Positions 1 to 7,755 are shown, numbered from the stretch's first letter. The stretch: 64,000 nucleotides of DNA from UBA6244 sp963676875 (GCA_963676875.1 OY781436.1:1116001-1180000); one strand, 5' to 3'. Translations and numbers: made by a program. Notes: generated from the sequence alone by a model not told the origin.

Positions 1-302
1 AATATACTTTCGGAACTGCAACCGGTGAAAGGTAAACCCAAATGTTCGAGCAATGCAGGTGCCCAATGTATCAAACGGGCATCTTGCACCAAACCCTCCA
101 CCAAATTTACAACAAAGTCAGGCCCGATATCTTGTATGTGCCGGGCGGTGGCTTCCACATTCAAATCCATGAAAACACGACTGCTTTCATAGCCCAATTT
201 TTCCAGCGTGTCTTCAATCAGGCAGGCCTGTTCCAGCACATCCAATTCATCTTCAGTGGATTTCTCCGAAAGAGCATTGATCAACACCACCACCTTTTTC
301 AT
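1..302 (-). CDS. D-Ala-D-Ala ligase-like ATP-grasp protein (second copy, N-terminal part, runs off the window)
   Basis: Reading leftward from an ATG at 302 there is an open frame of about 100 codons with no stop before the window edge. It starts MKKVVVLINALSEKSTEDE and contains VVNLVEGL and a final GLPFTGCSS. This is the N-terminal (pre-ATP-grasp) layout of D-Ala-D-Ala ligase relatives, in which (N)xxEG precedes a P-(Y/F)-TG motif. Its ATG lies 3 bases after the stop of the IS-interrupted paralogue, so the two were co-transcribed behind the kamA-like gene. The ATP-grasp catalytic half is outside the window, so substrate cannot be judged. In this setting a dedicated amino-acid ligase is as likely as a cell-wall Ddl. 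Confidence 0.75.
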   Translation of the reverse strand, partial: MKKVVVLINALSEKSTEDELDVLEQACLIEDTLEKLGYESSRVFMDLNVEATARHIQDIGPDFVVNLVEGLVQDARLIHWAPALLEHLGLPFTGCSSESI

Positions 303-1022
303 CGCCTAGTGTTTAATTTTCTGAACAGCCGAATCCATGATGCGCTTCATAAGTTCCGGATACGTGATGCCATTTAGTCGGCTCAGGATGGGCAAATCGG
401 AATGAACGGGATGCATTCCGGCCAACGGATTGATTTCCAAAAAATTGGGAACACCATGGGCATCCATCCGAATGTCCACACGACCACCATCTTCGCAACC
501 CAACAGACGATATACGTCCAAGGCCAGATTTTCGCATGAAGACTTTACTTCCGTATCGGTAACAGCTTGATATTCAATCACAGAAGTATATTCCTCCTTG
601 TTGGCATATGAATACAAACCCTTTTCGGCCTTTTCGAGCAAGAGAATTTCCATGGTGCCGGTGGTTTGTGCACGTTCCCCGGTTCCGGTGATGCCCACGG
701 TAAACTCACGTCCACTCAGGTAGGTTTCCACCAACACGGGTTGACGAAATTCGTGGAGCAACGACTCACATCGTTGGTATAGTTCACCGACATCGCGGAT
801 GATGGATTTGCCGTTGATTCCCTTACCGGTGCCTTCGGCCACCGGTTTGGCAAACAAAGGAAAGGGCAAGGTTATTTTTTTCAGGTCGCTGATTTGATGA
901 ACCACGGCAAACTCCGGTGTGGCAATGCCTGCATCGCGCACCACACGTTTGGTGAGCCCTTTGTCGAGGGTTAGGGCCAGCACCAACGGTCCCGAAAACA
1001 CGTAGGCTGTATGTTTGTAAAA

Positions 1023-1095
1023 TCATAAGCCCACCGAGTTTTTGTATTTTAGTTTTTGAAAAGAAAAAACACAAAAACAAAAAGTAGGCTTATGA
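1023..1095 (+). promoter_or_regulatory. Nested inverted repeats in the transposase leader, enclosing the start codon
   Basis: TCATAAGCC at 1023-1031 is perfectly complementary to GGCTTATGA at 1087-1095, and inside it GTTTTTGT at 1038-1045 pairs with ACAAAAAC at 1071-1078. The right arm of the outer stem contains the ATG at 1092. A transcript entering from outside would bury the start codon in a stem, a common way for IS elements to avoid read-through expression. The structure is seen in the sequence; the regulatory role is inferred. Confidence 0.5.
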
Positions 1096-2162
1096 AGACT
1101 AAAAGTACAAAAATTGATTTTACTGGACAAAATGTTTATGTAGGAATTGATATTCATTTGAAAAGCTGGAAGGTAACAATAATGGTAAATGATCGCATTC
1201 ACAAGACGTATTCGCAGGATCCAAGTGCAGAGGTGCTATCTAATTATCTGATTAAGAACTTCCCTGGTGCAATTTACTATTCTGCATATGAAGCCGGATT
1301 TTGCGGGTTCAGCGCTCATCGAGAACTTGAGGGTTTTGGTATTAGAAATATTGTTGTCAACCCTGCTGATATTCCCACTACTGATAAAGAAAAGCGCCAA
1401 AAGGAAGACAAGCGCGATAGCCGTAAGATTGCCAAAACGCTCAAGAATGGTGAACTTGTGGGCATTTATATTCCCAGCATGGGTATGGAAGAGCTTCGTG
1501 GACTAGTGCGTTACCGCAAAACATTGGTTAAAGAAATCAGTCGTCACAAAAGCAGAATCAAGTCCTTTCTTTATTTTAATGGGATAAAAATTCCTTTGGA
1601 ACTTGATGGACCTTCAAGGCATTGGTCAGGAAGATTCACAAAATGGTTAAATGATATCGAACTATCCACTTCGCACGGAAAAATAGTTCTTGAAGACACC
1701 TTGGATACATCGTTGCTGCTGCGTAAAAAACTATTAAAGATTAACAGGCACCTTAGACAGCTAGACGGGGAGTATGCAAAAAAGTTAAGTCTGTTGCAAA
1801 CTATCCCCGGAATAGGACTTATAACAGCCATAACCCTTTTGACCGAAATAGAAGACATTTTACGGTTTAAGAATCTTGACCAGCTTTGTTCGTTTGTGGG
1901 CTTAGTTCCGACGACCAATTCATCGGGAGAAAAAGAGAACGTTGGCACCATTACACGTAGGAGTAATCTTTTTTTACGTAGTGTCATAGTTGAAGCAGCC
2001 TGGGTAGCATCAAAGAAAGATCCGTCACTGATGTATAGTTATGGATTATTATGTAAAAGAATGGAGCCAAACAAAGCCATAATAAGAATAGCGAAGAAAC
2101 TGATTAATCGAATAAGGTATGTAATTAAAAATGAAACTGCATATGTATATTCAGTCATATAA
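1092..2162 (+). CDS. IS110-family transposase (DEDD/serine recombinase)
   Basis: 356 aa from the ATG at 1092; a TTG at 1056 would add 12 lysine-rich residues. The N-terminal DEDD_Tnp_IS110 domain shows D20 (VGIDIHLKSW), E67 (SAYEAGFCG) and D106/D109 (EDKRDSRK), the RuvC-like acidic tetrad. The C-terminal Transposase_20 domain has QTIPGIGLITAITLLTEIED and LVPTTNSSGE with the expected catalytic serine. IS110 enzymes recombine circular donor and target DNA under direction of a non-coding bridge RNA. Length and domain order are complete, so the copy looks functional. It is transcribed opposite to the gene it interrupts. Confidence 0.93.
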   Translation: MKTKSTKIDFTGQNVYVGIDIHLKSWKVTIMVNDRIHKTYSQDPSAEVLSNYLIKNFPGAIYYSAYEAGFCGFSAHRELEGFGIRNIVVNPADIPTTDKEKRQKEDKRDSRKIAKTLKNGELVGIYIPSMGMEELRGLVRYRKTLVKEISRHKSRIKSFLYFNGIKIPLELDGPSRHWSGRFTKWLNDIELSTSHGKIVLEDTLDTSLLLRKKLLKINRHLRQLDGEYAKKLSLLQTIPGIGLITAITLLTEIEDILRFKNLDQLCSFVGLVPTTNSSGEKENVGTITRRSNLFLRSVIVEAAWVASKKDPSLMYSYGLLCKRMEPNKAIIRIAKKLINRIRYVIKNETAYVYSVI

Positions 2163-2539
2163 TAAAAACGAAATCGGAAATAGAAGCAACTCAATGATAA
2201 AGAGACTGTTTGAATTCCCTTGCGGCCCCGAATAGGGTGTCCGTTACCCGTAGGCCACAGCTCTTATCTATAATAAATTGAACACAGAAATGCGGCTGGT
2301 TAAATCATGTCCGCTGATAGAAGGGTGTTTTTATAGACCGGATTCGTTACAATGAGGGGAAACCGAAGGTGAAGTTTTATACCGAAGGTTCAAGAAATTA
2401 TACTGGGCCTAGGCCCAGTATAATTTAACAATGAGGGGAAAACCTTCAGGCTTCGTATTGCCCGATGGTAAAATTGTCAAATTAATAACTCTCTAAAAAA
2501 GAAAGAAATAATGAAGAAAAAATTTGGATTACAACATAG
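2163..2539. ncRNA. Candidate bridge-RNA region of the IS1111-type element
   Basis: No gene lies in these 377 bases, but they are strongly structured. They hold a perfect 32-base palindrome (2395-2426) flanked by two direct copies of ACAATGAGGGGAAA (2349-2362 and 2428-2441), and several short GC-rich inverted repeats at about 2217-2265. Three stretches match the insertion target. AATTCCCTT at 2213-2221 is the exact complement of the nine bases directly right of the shared TAG (2540-2548). TAGAAGGG at 2318-2325 equals the TAG core plus its right flank. GTGTTTT at 2325-2331 is complementary to AAAACAC in the left flank (996-1002). This is what guide segments of a target-binding loop would look like. 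The exact ends, transcribed strand and fold are not resolved here. Confidence 0.5.
2395..2426. repeat. Perfect 32-bp palindrome in the IS non-coding region
   Basis: Each half reads AAATTATACTGGGCCT outward to the centre between 2410 and 2411, with no mismatch and no loop. It could form a stem in RNA or a cruciform in DNA. It lies between two 14-base direct repeats. There is no T-run directly after it on either strand, so a simple terminator is less likely than a structural part of the element. Confidence 0.85.
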
Positions 2540-2860
2540 AAGGGAATTTGGAATGCATCCAGCAGTGCCGGCACCTGAGCTTCGCGCCCGATGCCATACA
2601 TGCCTTCGCAAATATTAAAGACCAAATCCCACCGCTCACCCCGTTCCAAGGCCGACACCAATTGTTTCAGGTGCCCAATGCGTTGGGTGTGATATCCCAG
2701 TTGTTGCAAGGTTTGCTCGATGCCTTCGATGGTATCTTCCTTGTCGAATTCGGCGGTTTCTTCTTCCGAGAAACCCATTTTCAGGTATTCGGACCTTAAA
2801 TCATAGGTCAATCCTATCTTCATTTTCCGGTAATTATTTAAGATGAATGACGATCTCCGC

Positions 2861-4123
2861 TTAGGAATAATCCGGATACCGATAGAGTTTGTCCTCGTAG
2901 TTGCGTAATATCACGTTCCCGTTCTCGTTGCCCACCAGATATTCCGGTAACAACGGAATTTTGCCGCCACCTCCCGGTGCATCAATCACGTAATGAGGAA
3001 TGGCATAGCCGGAAGTAAATCCCCGCAATTGCTTAATAATGTCTAATCCTTTGGCTACGCTGGTGCGAAAATGCGCGGAACCGGGAATGGGATCGCATTG
3101 ATAGAGGTAATAGGGTTTCACCCTCACCTTGAGCAACTCGTGGGTGAGTTTTTTATATATCGCTGCATCGTCGTTTACGTCCTTTAGCAGCACCGTTTGA
3201 CTTCCCAACGGAATGCCTGCATCGGCCAGTCGGGTGCATGCCTGACGGGTTTCGGGGGTAAGTTCATCGGGATGAGTAAAGTGCAGACTCATGAACAAGG
3301 GATGGTATTTTTTTAACATGTCGGCCAGTTTTTGGGTAATGCGCATGGGCATTACAGCCGGCACCTTGGTTCCCAAACGTATCATTTCCACATGCTCAAT
3401 GTTGCGTAATCCACTGAGGATGTATTCTATGCGTTCGTCAGACAAGGTCAGAGGGTCGCCACCGGATATGATCACGTCTCTGATTTCGGTGTGTTGTTTG
3501 ATATAATTGAGGGCACGGTCGATTTGCGGTGTGCCGGCATGCATTTTATCCTTTTTCGAAACCATGTGCGAACGGGTGCAGTACCTGCAAAACGCCGAAC
3601 AAAAGCCTGTAACCAAAAACAGTACGCGGTCGGGATACCGATGTACAATTAATGGAATAGGGCTGTCGTGTTCTTCACCCAAGGGGTCAGATTCTTCACC
3701 CGGCGACACCACCAATTCGTCTAAGGTAGGTATCATGGTTTTTCGCAAGGGTTGCAAGCTGTCCTGCCCGGCAATTAAAGCTGCATAATAAGGAGTTACC
3801 CTGATGGGGAGGTTGAGCGACTGTTCCTTAAACCCCTTTTCCTCGTCGGTGAGGGTAAGCACCCGCTCCAAAGCATCGAAGGAAGTGTAGCTGTTGCGCA
3901 CCTGCCATTTCCAATCGTTCCACTTTTCATCGCTCACATGTGGGAAATGGATATCCTGAAAGCGAGAAGCAAGGTCGGAAACAGGAAAAGATTCAGTTGA
4001 GAATGGGGTTGTTAGTTGAGATTGTCCATTGATGAGATGGGTGGAAGCTCCGGAGGGTGGAGGCTCGTCAAAATCTTCCTGAACAAAGGTAGAATTTGAC
4101 ATCATGGGATTTTTTGGTTTCAT
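2861..4123 (-). CDS. KamA-family radical SAM aminomutase (lysine 2,3-aminomutase-like)
   Basis: 420 aa. The radical SAM cluster motif is C-x3-C-x2-C in GFCSAFCRYCTRSHM (about residues 175-182). The PLP lysine lies in APGGGGKIPLLP (about 389). The two aspartates that bind the lysine side chain in characterised lysine 2,3-aminomutase (D293 and D330 in the clostridial enzyme) appear to be present in YQCDPIPG and YVIDAPGG with the same spacing of 37. This argues for a lysine-like substrate rather than glutamate. The family interconverts alpha- and beta-amino acids. It heads a leftward operon with two ATP-grasp ligases, so the product may be joined to another molecule. The first ~60 residues are variable, and an internal start at Met7/8 is possible. 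Confidence 0.85.
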   Translation of the reverse strand: MKPKNPMMSNSTFVQEDFDEPPPSGASTHLINGQSQLTTPFSTESFPVSDLASRFQDIHFPHVSDEKWNDWKWQVRNSYTSFDALERVLTLTDEEKGFKEQSLNLPIRVTPYYAALIAGQDSLQPLRKTMIPTLDELVVSPGEESDPLGEEHDSPIPLIVHRYPDRVLFLVTGFCSAFCRYCTRSHMVSKKDKMHAGTPQIDRALNYIKQHTEIRDVIISGGDPLTLSDERIEYILSGLRNIEHVEMIRLGTKVPAVMPMRITQKLADMLKKYHPLFMSLHFTHPDELTPETRQACTRLADAGIPLGSQTVLLKDVNDDAAIYKKLTHELLKVRVKPYYLYQCDPIPGSAHFRTSVAKGLDIIKQLRGFTSGYAIPHYVIDAPGGGGKIPLLPEYLVGNENGNVILRNYEDKLYRYPDYS

Positions 4124-4354
4124 CTCTTTTTAAGGCATTTAATTGAAATTTTTACCTTATTTAACATCCGTTTTTATTGATTATTTACTACTCAATTCAC
4201 CTTGAATTGAAATGCAATATTATGTCATTTTAATATCCAAATCACACTTAAAAAAATAAATATTTCGAAATATTTTAGAAACGTTTTAAGAATATAAACG
4301 GCTCATTTTGTTCTACTTAAGAACAAGTAAACAGAAAGGCAACATCCACACAAA

Positions 4355-5560
4355 CTAAAACGCCAATTGGAAGCGCATCTGAAAGATTCCGGCACGACCC
4401 AAACCCACCACATCCGATGAAATATAGTTGGCCGAAATACGGGTTACGGGGTTTAAAAACCAGTTGACGCCCAGGGTAATATCGCGCATATGTCCACCAT
4501 GAATTTCATGGTCGTCCAGATTAATTTCAGAGTACCTCAGCGAGACTTCCCACGCACCTATACCACCTTCCTTACCAAAGTTTTTGCGGGGTGAAATTCC
4601 GTCGAAGCTGCCCGAACCCAAGTGATAGGGTTTGTGCTCACCCGTAACCACCCAACTCAGGATGCCATACCACGCATCCAGCACGTAGGTTGAGGCAGCC
4701 AATGCCGATGAGGGATCAGGACTTATAACATGCTTCATAAATTCCGATTGAAACGAAAATTGATTGTACACATAGACCAGCTCCGCGCCCATTTTATTCA
4801 CATCTTGAATGGCATCGTAATTGACAGACACATATTTGGGTGCCAGATGACTTTCGGGGCGAGCCAGATACTCGAGCGCTTGGCCATCGTTAAACGACTG
4901 AGAATAAGACACCCCCAAATGAAGAACCTGATAATTGCCTTCAGTTTTATACACCGGCACCCCAACAAGTCGTCCAGTAAGGTGGTAAGCGTTACCTTGA
5001 TATTTATAGCCTCCCATAGATGGATAAAAGAATCCCGCAAAGGCCGCCACACGTTTTTTAGCCCATTGGTTGAAAACCATCAAACCCAGGTTGCGATCAG
5101 GGGTAAGTGCATCGGTTAGCGAACGTTCCATTTCGGTGATGTTGTTCGAGCTGGTTATCATCTCAAAACCCATGGGCTCCTTAAAATTACCCACCTGAAA
5201 GTTTCCCACCACAGGCAATTTGGTAACACGCAGATAAACATCCTTCAGTACCACGACACCTTTGGCAAAATCGAGCTGCACCTTAAACTCCACATTTTGA
5301 TACAATTTTCCGGCAGTATAAAGACGTACTCTTCTGAATTCAGCTCCATTTTCGGCAAGAAAGTGATTGGACAAACTATCCTCCTGACCGATAAACATCA
5401 TGTCGAAATGCAATCGTCCACCCATTTTTATTTGGAACGTCTTATCGGGACTTTCAAATTTAAGGCCGCGATTCCACTCCGTAGAAAAATCATATTCCGA
5501 TTGCGAAAACAGCTTTGCTGACATCAAAATTAACAGGGAAATGAATATCCATTTATACAT
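4355..5560 (-). CDS. Phosphate-selective porin O/P-type outer membrane protein
   Basis: 401 aa with an N-terminal signal peptide (to about residue 20, ..LMSAKLFSQ). The mature part is a series of amphipathic beta strands ending in an aromatic residue pattern (MRFQLAF) typical of outer membrane barrels. The central part (GGRLHFDMMF.., FRRVRLYTAGKLYQNVEFKVQLDFA, VGNFKEPMGFE, LTPDRNLGLMVF) matches the porin O/P family (OprP/OprO-like), whose Bacteroidota members are usually assumed to take up anions such as phosphate. No pho-type genes are adjacent, so the substrate is inferred only. It is monocistronic, with a -7 box at 5584-5591 giving a leader of about 20 bases. Confidence 0.85.
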   Translation of the reverse strand: MYKWIFISLLILMSAKLFSQSEYDFSTEWNRGLKFESPDKTFQIKMGGRLHFDMMFIGQEDSLSNHFLAENGAEFRRVRLYTAGKLYQNVEFKVQLDFAKGVVVLKDVYLRVTKLPVVGNFQVGNFKEPMGFEMITSSNNITEMERSLTDALTPDRNLGLMVFNQWAKKRVAAFAGFFYPSMGGYKYQGNAYHLTGRLVGVPVYKTEGNYQVLHLGVSYSQSFNDGQALEYLARPESHLAPKYVSVNYDAIQDVNKMGAELVYVYNQFSFQSEFMKHVISPDPSSALAASTYVLDAWYGILSWVVTGEHKPYHLGSGSFDGISPRKNFGKEGGIGAWEVSLRYSEINLDDHEIHGGHMRDITLGVNWFLNPVTRISANYISSDVVGLGRAGIFQMRFQLAF

Positions 5561-5583
5561 CCGCCACGTGTTGGTTTGGTGCG

Positions 5584-5591
5584 CAAATTTA
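5584..5591 (-). promoter_or_regulatory. -7 box (TAAATTTG) of the porin gene
   Basis: The minus strand reads TAAATTTG, matching the Bacteroidota consensus TAnnTTTG, 23 bases before the porin ATG. No convincing -33 TTG was seen at the usual distance. Confidence 0.45.
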
Positions 5592-5616
5592 ACAATATGT
5601 TGATATTATCTTCATT

Positions 5617-5737
5617 GTAATACCGATTATGAATTGAAATGAGCTTTAAGTTCGCTTCGCTCCTGAAACCTCTTCAATTCTATATCGGCATTATACATAA
5701 ACAGCGTAGTGCTAACTTCAATTTATATTTGGTATAA
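5617..5737 (+). repeat. 121-bp dispersed palindromic repeat, copy 1
   Basis: This copy is almost identical to the reverse complement of 12222-12342, with few differences concentrated near the right end. Its ends are themselves an imperfect inverted repeat: TAATACCGAT..GAATTGAA at the left against TTCAATTC..ATCGGCATTA at the right. Each copy can therefore fold into a long hairpin around an inner TTCGCTTCGCTCC segment. There is no open frame. The form is that of a small non-autonomous mobile or REP-like element. Confidence 0.85.
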
Positions 5738-5740
5738 GGT

Positions 5741-5965
5741 AATAAAGGAGGAAAGGAAAAGTGAGATTGAGGTGTTGGGAGACGGGAGTTGGGAGACGGA
5801 CCCCGAAAGCCTTCGGGGGGAGTAGGGAGTAATCAGTAAGGAGTAGAGAGTAAGTGTACAGTTATACATAAACATCATTACAAGCAAACATTTGAACCCT
5901 TGCCCCGAAAGCTTTCGGGGTTGAACCCTTGAACGCTTGAACCCTTGAACATTTGAGCCCTTGAT
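5741..5965. repeat. Short-period tandem repeat tract between porin and EEP genes
   Basis: The gene-free stretch holds degenerate repeats of two kinds. One is a GGGAGACGG/GGGAGTAGG type near 5770-5850. The other is a (T)TGAACCCT type with period about 9-10 near 5893-5960. The inverted pairs CCCCGAAAGC/TTCGGGG (about 5802 and 5904) can fold as hairpins. Similar tracts occur at 28305-28440. Nothing here looks coding. Confidence 0.7.
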
Positions 5966-5969
5966 CTCC

Positions 5970-7028
5970 TTACCTCAAAGAGAACTTAAGAAAAACAGGA
6001 TGATGGTCGCTGTGGGCAAAATTTAAATCGATTACCTGAACTTGATCTGCTTTTAGATTGGGAGAAAGAACAAAATAATCCAGGCAAGTGGTTCCATTAA
6101 CTCCCTTTTCGTAGGGTTGATCGTTGTTGCGATTGGTAGGTGCTGAGTTATCAAAAACCCACTGCCAACCGTTGGGTAAGAAATCTGTGGCCATTTTCAC
6201 CTGTGAAGGAACAAATCGGTGGCCATTGTAGTTATTTTTGGGTGAATAATTGGGTGGGTTCTGATTCCAATCGCCTCCGGCTACCACAAAATTACCCTTT
6301 TGATATTCGTCGAGCATCACTTTCTTAAGTATTTGCAGCTCCTCAACACGAAGCAGGCTATCGTAAACATAGGCTGAGTTGTGGGTATTGATAACACAAA
6401 GGTCGTGTCCATTACTCAATTCAAAACGATTCAGTATAAAACAGCGGTCTAAAAGAAAAAGTCGATCGGGCCAGCTGGCAATCAATGGATAAGCATAGCG
6501 AAGTGCCTCCCTGCTGGGATAAACCGAAAAAGTCATCATGCCTGCATGCACGCCGCCCATTGGCTCAGAAAGCGGGACAGGCACAAACGGTACCAGGTAG
6601 TTGGTGGCAAAAACACCGGAATATCCCGGAAGAGCCACCCTCATTTTATCTGCTTCATCAATGCCGTAGCTCCTTTTGGCGTTAACATCCACTTCCTGTA
6701 TCATCCAAAAATCGATACTATCGTTGTTCTCTACGAAGGTGAGAATTTGACTCAAATTGCTTTCCGTATTCTTTTTGGTATCACGTACTTTCTTGCCGCC
6801 ATCGTAGAAAAAATCCATGTTGGCACCTAATCCGGCGTATCCCACATTCCAGTCAACAAGTTTAAATTGAGTGTCGGAAACCATGCTACCTGAATTAGCC
6901 GAACCACTCGATGTCAGCGCTTCAACGGGCTGTGGCCGATAATCCGTAGCTGTGATGTACAGCAAAAATCCCATCACCAGCATAACAAAGCCCAAGATGG
7001 CATAACCAATATATTTGAGTACTTTCAT
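5970..7028 (-). CDS. Membrane-anchored endonuclease/exonuclease/phosphatase-family protein
   Basis: 352 aa from the ATG at 7028. The frame is open to 7088, but that extension would overlap the promoter box at 7067-7074. One N-terminal membrane segment (GYAILGFVMLVMGFLLYI) anchors it with the enzyme outside the inner membrane. EEP-fold motifs occur in order: LVDWNVGY, IQEVD (metal glutamate), INTHNSAY, VAGGDWNQNPP and a final AHSDHHPVFLKF with the catalytic Asp-His. Members hydrolyse phosphodiesters in nucleic acids, lipids or sugars. Nothing nearby decides between these. It seems to be expressed on its own. Confidence 0.85.
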   Translation of the reverse strand: MKVLKYIGYAILGFVMLVMGFLLYITATDYRPQPVEALTSSGSANSGSMVSDTQFKLVDWNVGYAGLGANMDFFYDGGKKVRDTKKNTESNLSQILTFVENNDSIDFWMIQEVDVNAKRSYGIDEADKMRVALPGYSGVFATNYLVPFVPVPLSEPMGGVHAGMMTFSVYPSREALRYAYPLIASWPDRLFLLDRCFILNRFELSNGHDLCVINTHNSAYVYDSLLRVEELQILKKVMLDEYQKGNFVVAGGDWNQNPPNYSPKNNYNGHRFVPSQVKMATDFLPNGWQWVFDNSAPTNRNNDQPYEKGVNGTTCLDYFVLSPNLKADQVQVIDLNFAHSDHHPVFLKFSLR

Positions 7029-7066
7029 GGTATTTCTCACTAGAAAAGGTGTTTTTGTAAAACATT

Positions 7067-7074
7067 CAAAGGTA
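7067..7074 (-). promoter_or_regulatory. -7 box (TACCTTTG) of the EEP-family gene
   Basis: The minus strand reads TACCTTTG, a full match to TAnnTTTG, leaving a leader of roughly 35 bases before the ATG at 7028. This supports the shorter start of the gene. Confidence 0.5.
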
Positions 7075-7134
7075 GGCAAAATCAACAATGCCGGAGGTGT
7101 TAATATATTTCTTTAAAAAATTGAAAAAACTGTT

Positions 7135-7560
7135 GTGAGGGAGGGAAGAAGGGACAGGGGGACAAGGGGACAGAGGGACAAGGGGACGGAGGAACTGAGT
7201 GAACGGTGATCGGTAATCAGTGAACAGTGAACAGTGAACTGATAGACGATATCAATCGATTTTCTTTGTGCTTTCCTCTGTGTTCTCTGTGTCTCTGTGG
7301 TGCAATTTTTTGCGGGTTTTTATTCACCACGGAGGCGCTGAGGGGGAAGGGGACAAGGGACGAGGGACAGAGGGACAAGGTGACAAGGTGACGAGAGTGA
7401 CTGAGTGACGAAGTGAGCCAATGCCAACAGCCCCACCCTGTCATCCTAAATGGAGCCTGCGAAATGAAGATCTCTGACATGTTTGTTCCAATAGTCAAAT
7501 TGCCGATAAGTAGGTGGATCGAGATTCTTCACTTCGTTCAGAATGACACTAAAGAGAAGG
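7135..7560. repeat. Mosaic of low-complexity and palindromic intergenic repeats
   Basis: The 727-base space between two leftward genes is a patchwork. It has AG-rich tracts of GGACAAGGGGACAGAGGGAC type at about 7150-7190 and again at 7345-7400. There are repeats of GTGAACA at about 7200-7240 and a CTCTGTG-rich segment at 7266-7302. A large degenerate inverted repeat runs from TGTCATCCT (about 7439) to AGAATGACA (about 7547). No credible frame crosses it. These look like separately acquired repeat families collected at one gene boundary. Confidence 0.65.
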
Positions 7561-7642
7561 GGCTTAAGCCCCAACCAGTCACCAATAGAACAAACCACCC
7601 TTTTACCGTTTCCCACATTTCCCACCTTCTACCCTTTCCCAC

Positions 7643-7681
7643 AAAAAACCTCCCCTACATTCAAGTAAGGGAGGCTTTTTT
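7643..7681 (-). terminator. Bidirectional intrinsic terminator
   Basis: CCTCCC at 7649-7654 pairs with GGGAGG at 7669-7674. The stem is flanked by an A-run at 7643-7648 (T-run on the minus strand) and a T-run at 7676-7681. It lies downstream of the leftward 910-aa gene. Confidence 0.7.
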
Positions 7682-7755
7682 ATACATCCAACCAACATAA
7701 CTGTCGGAAGGTAATCTTGCTATTATTGGAGAGCAAGATGAGAATACCTTATTGG

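Larger units (their letters stand above)
1006..2539 (+). mobile_element. IS110/IS1111-type insertion sequence, 1534 bp
   Basis: The boundaries come from the reconstruction of the interrupted ATP-grasp gene. Both junctions carry the trinucleotide TAG (1003-1005 and 2537-2539), of which one copy belongs to the target. There are no terminal inverted repeats and no longer target duplication, as is usual in this family. Near the ends there is an imperfect sub-terminal pair, TGTTTGTAA at 1012-1020 against TTACAACA at 2529-2536, which points to the IS1111 subgroup. The recombinase gene lies close to the left end (86 bases) and is followed by about 375 bases of non-coding DNA, the place where IS1111-type elements are reported to encode their guide (bridge) RNA. 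Confidence 0.88.
306..2823 (-). pseudogene. D-Ala-D-Ala ligase-like ATP-grasp gene split by an IS110/IS1111-type element
   Basis: The N-terminal fragment is 2823-2540 (MKIGLTYDLRSEYLKMGF.., with FNICEGMYG and the loop REAQVPALLDAF) and the C-terminal fragment is 1005-306 (VFSGPLVLALTLDKGLTKR.., ATP-grasp lysines in PLFAKPVAEGTGKG, metal ligands in FLEINPLAGMHP). Joining base 2540 to base 1005, that is removing 1006-2539, restores one continuous 984-base frame of 327 aa, reading IPFYVFSGPL across the junction. This is a normal length for the Ddl/ATP-grasp ligase family. The gene is therefore an intact gene broken by a recent, precise insertion rather than a decayed one. It follows a kamA-like gene by 37 bases and precedes a second ATP-grasp gene by 3 bases. 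Residual expression of the C-terminal fragment alone would lack the N-domain. Confidence 0.9.
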
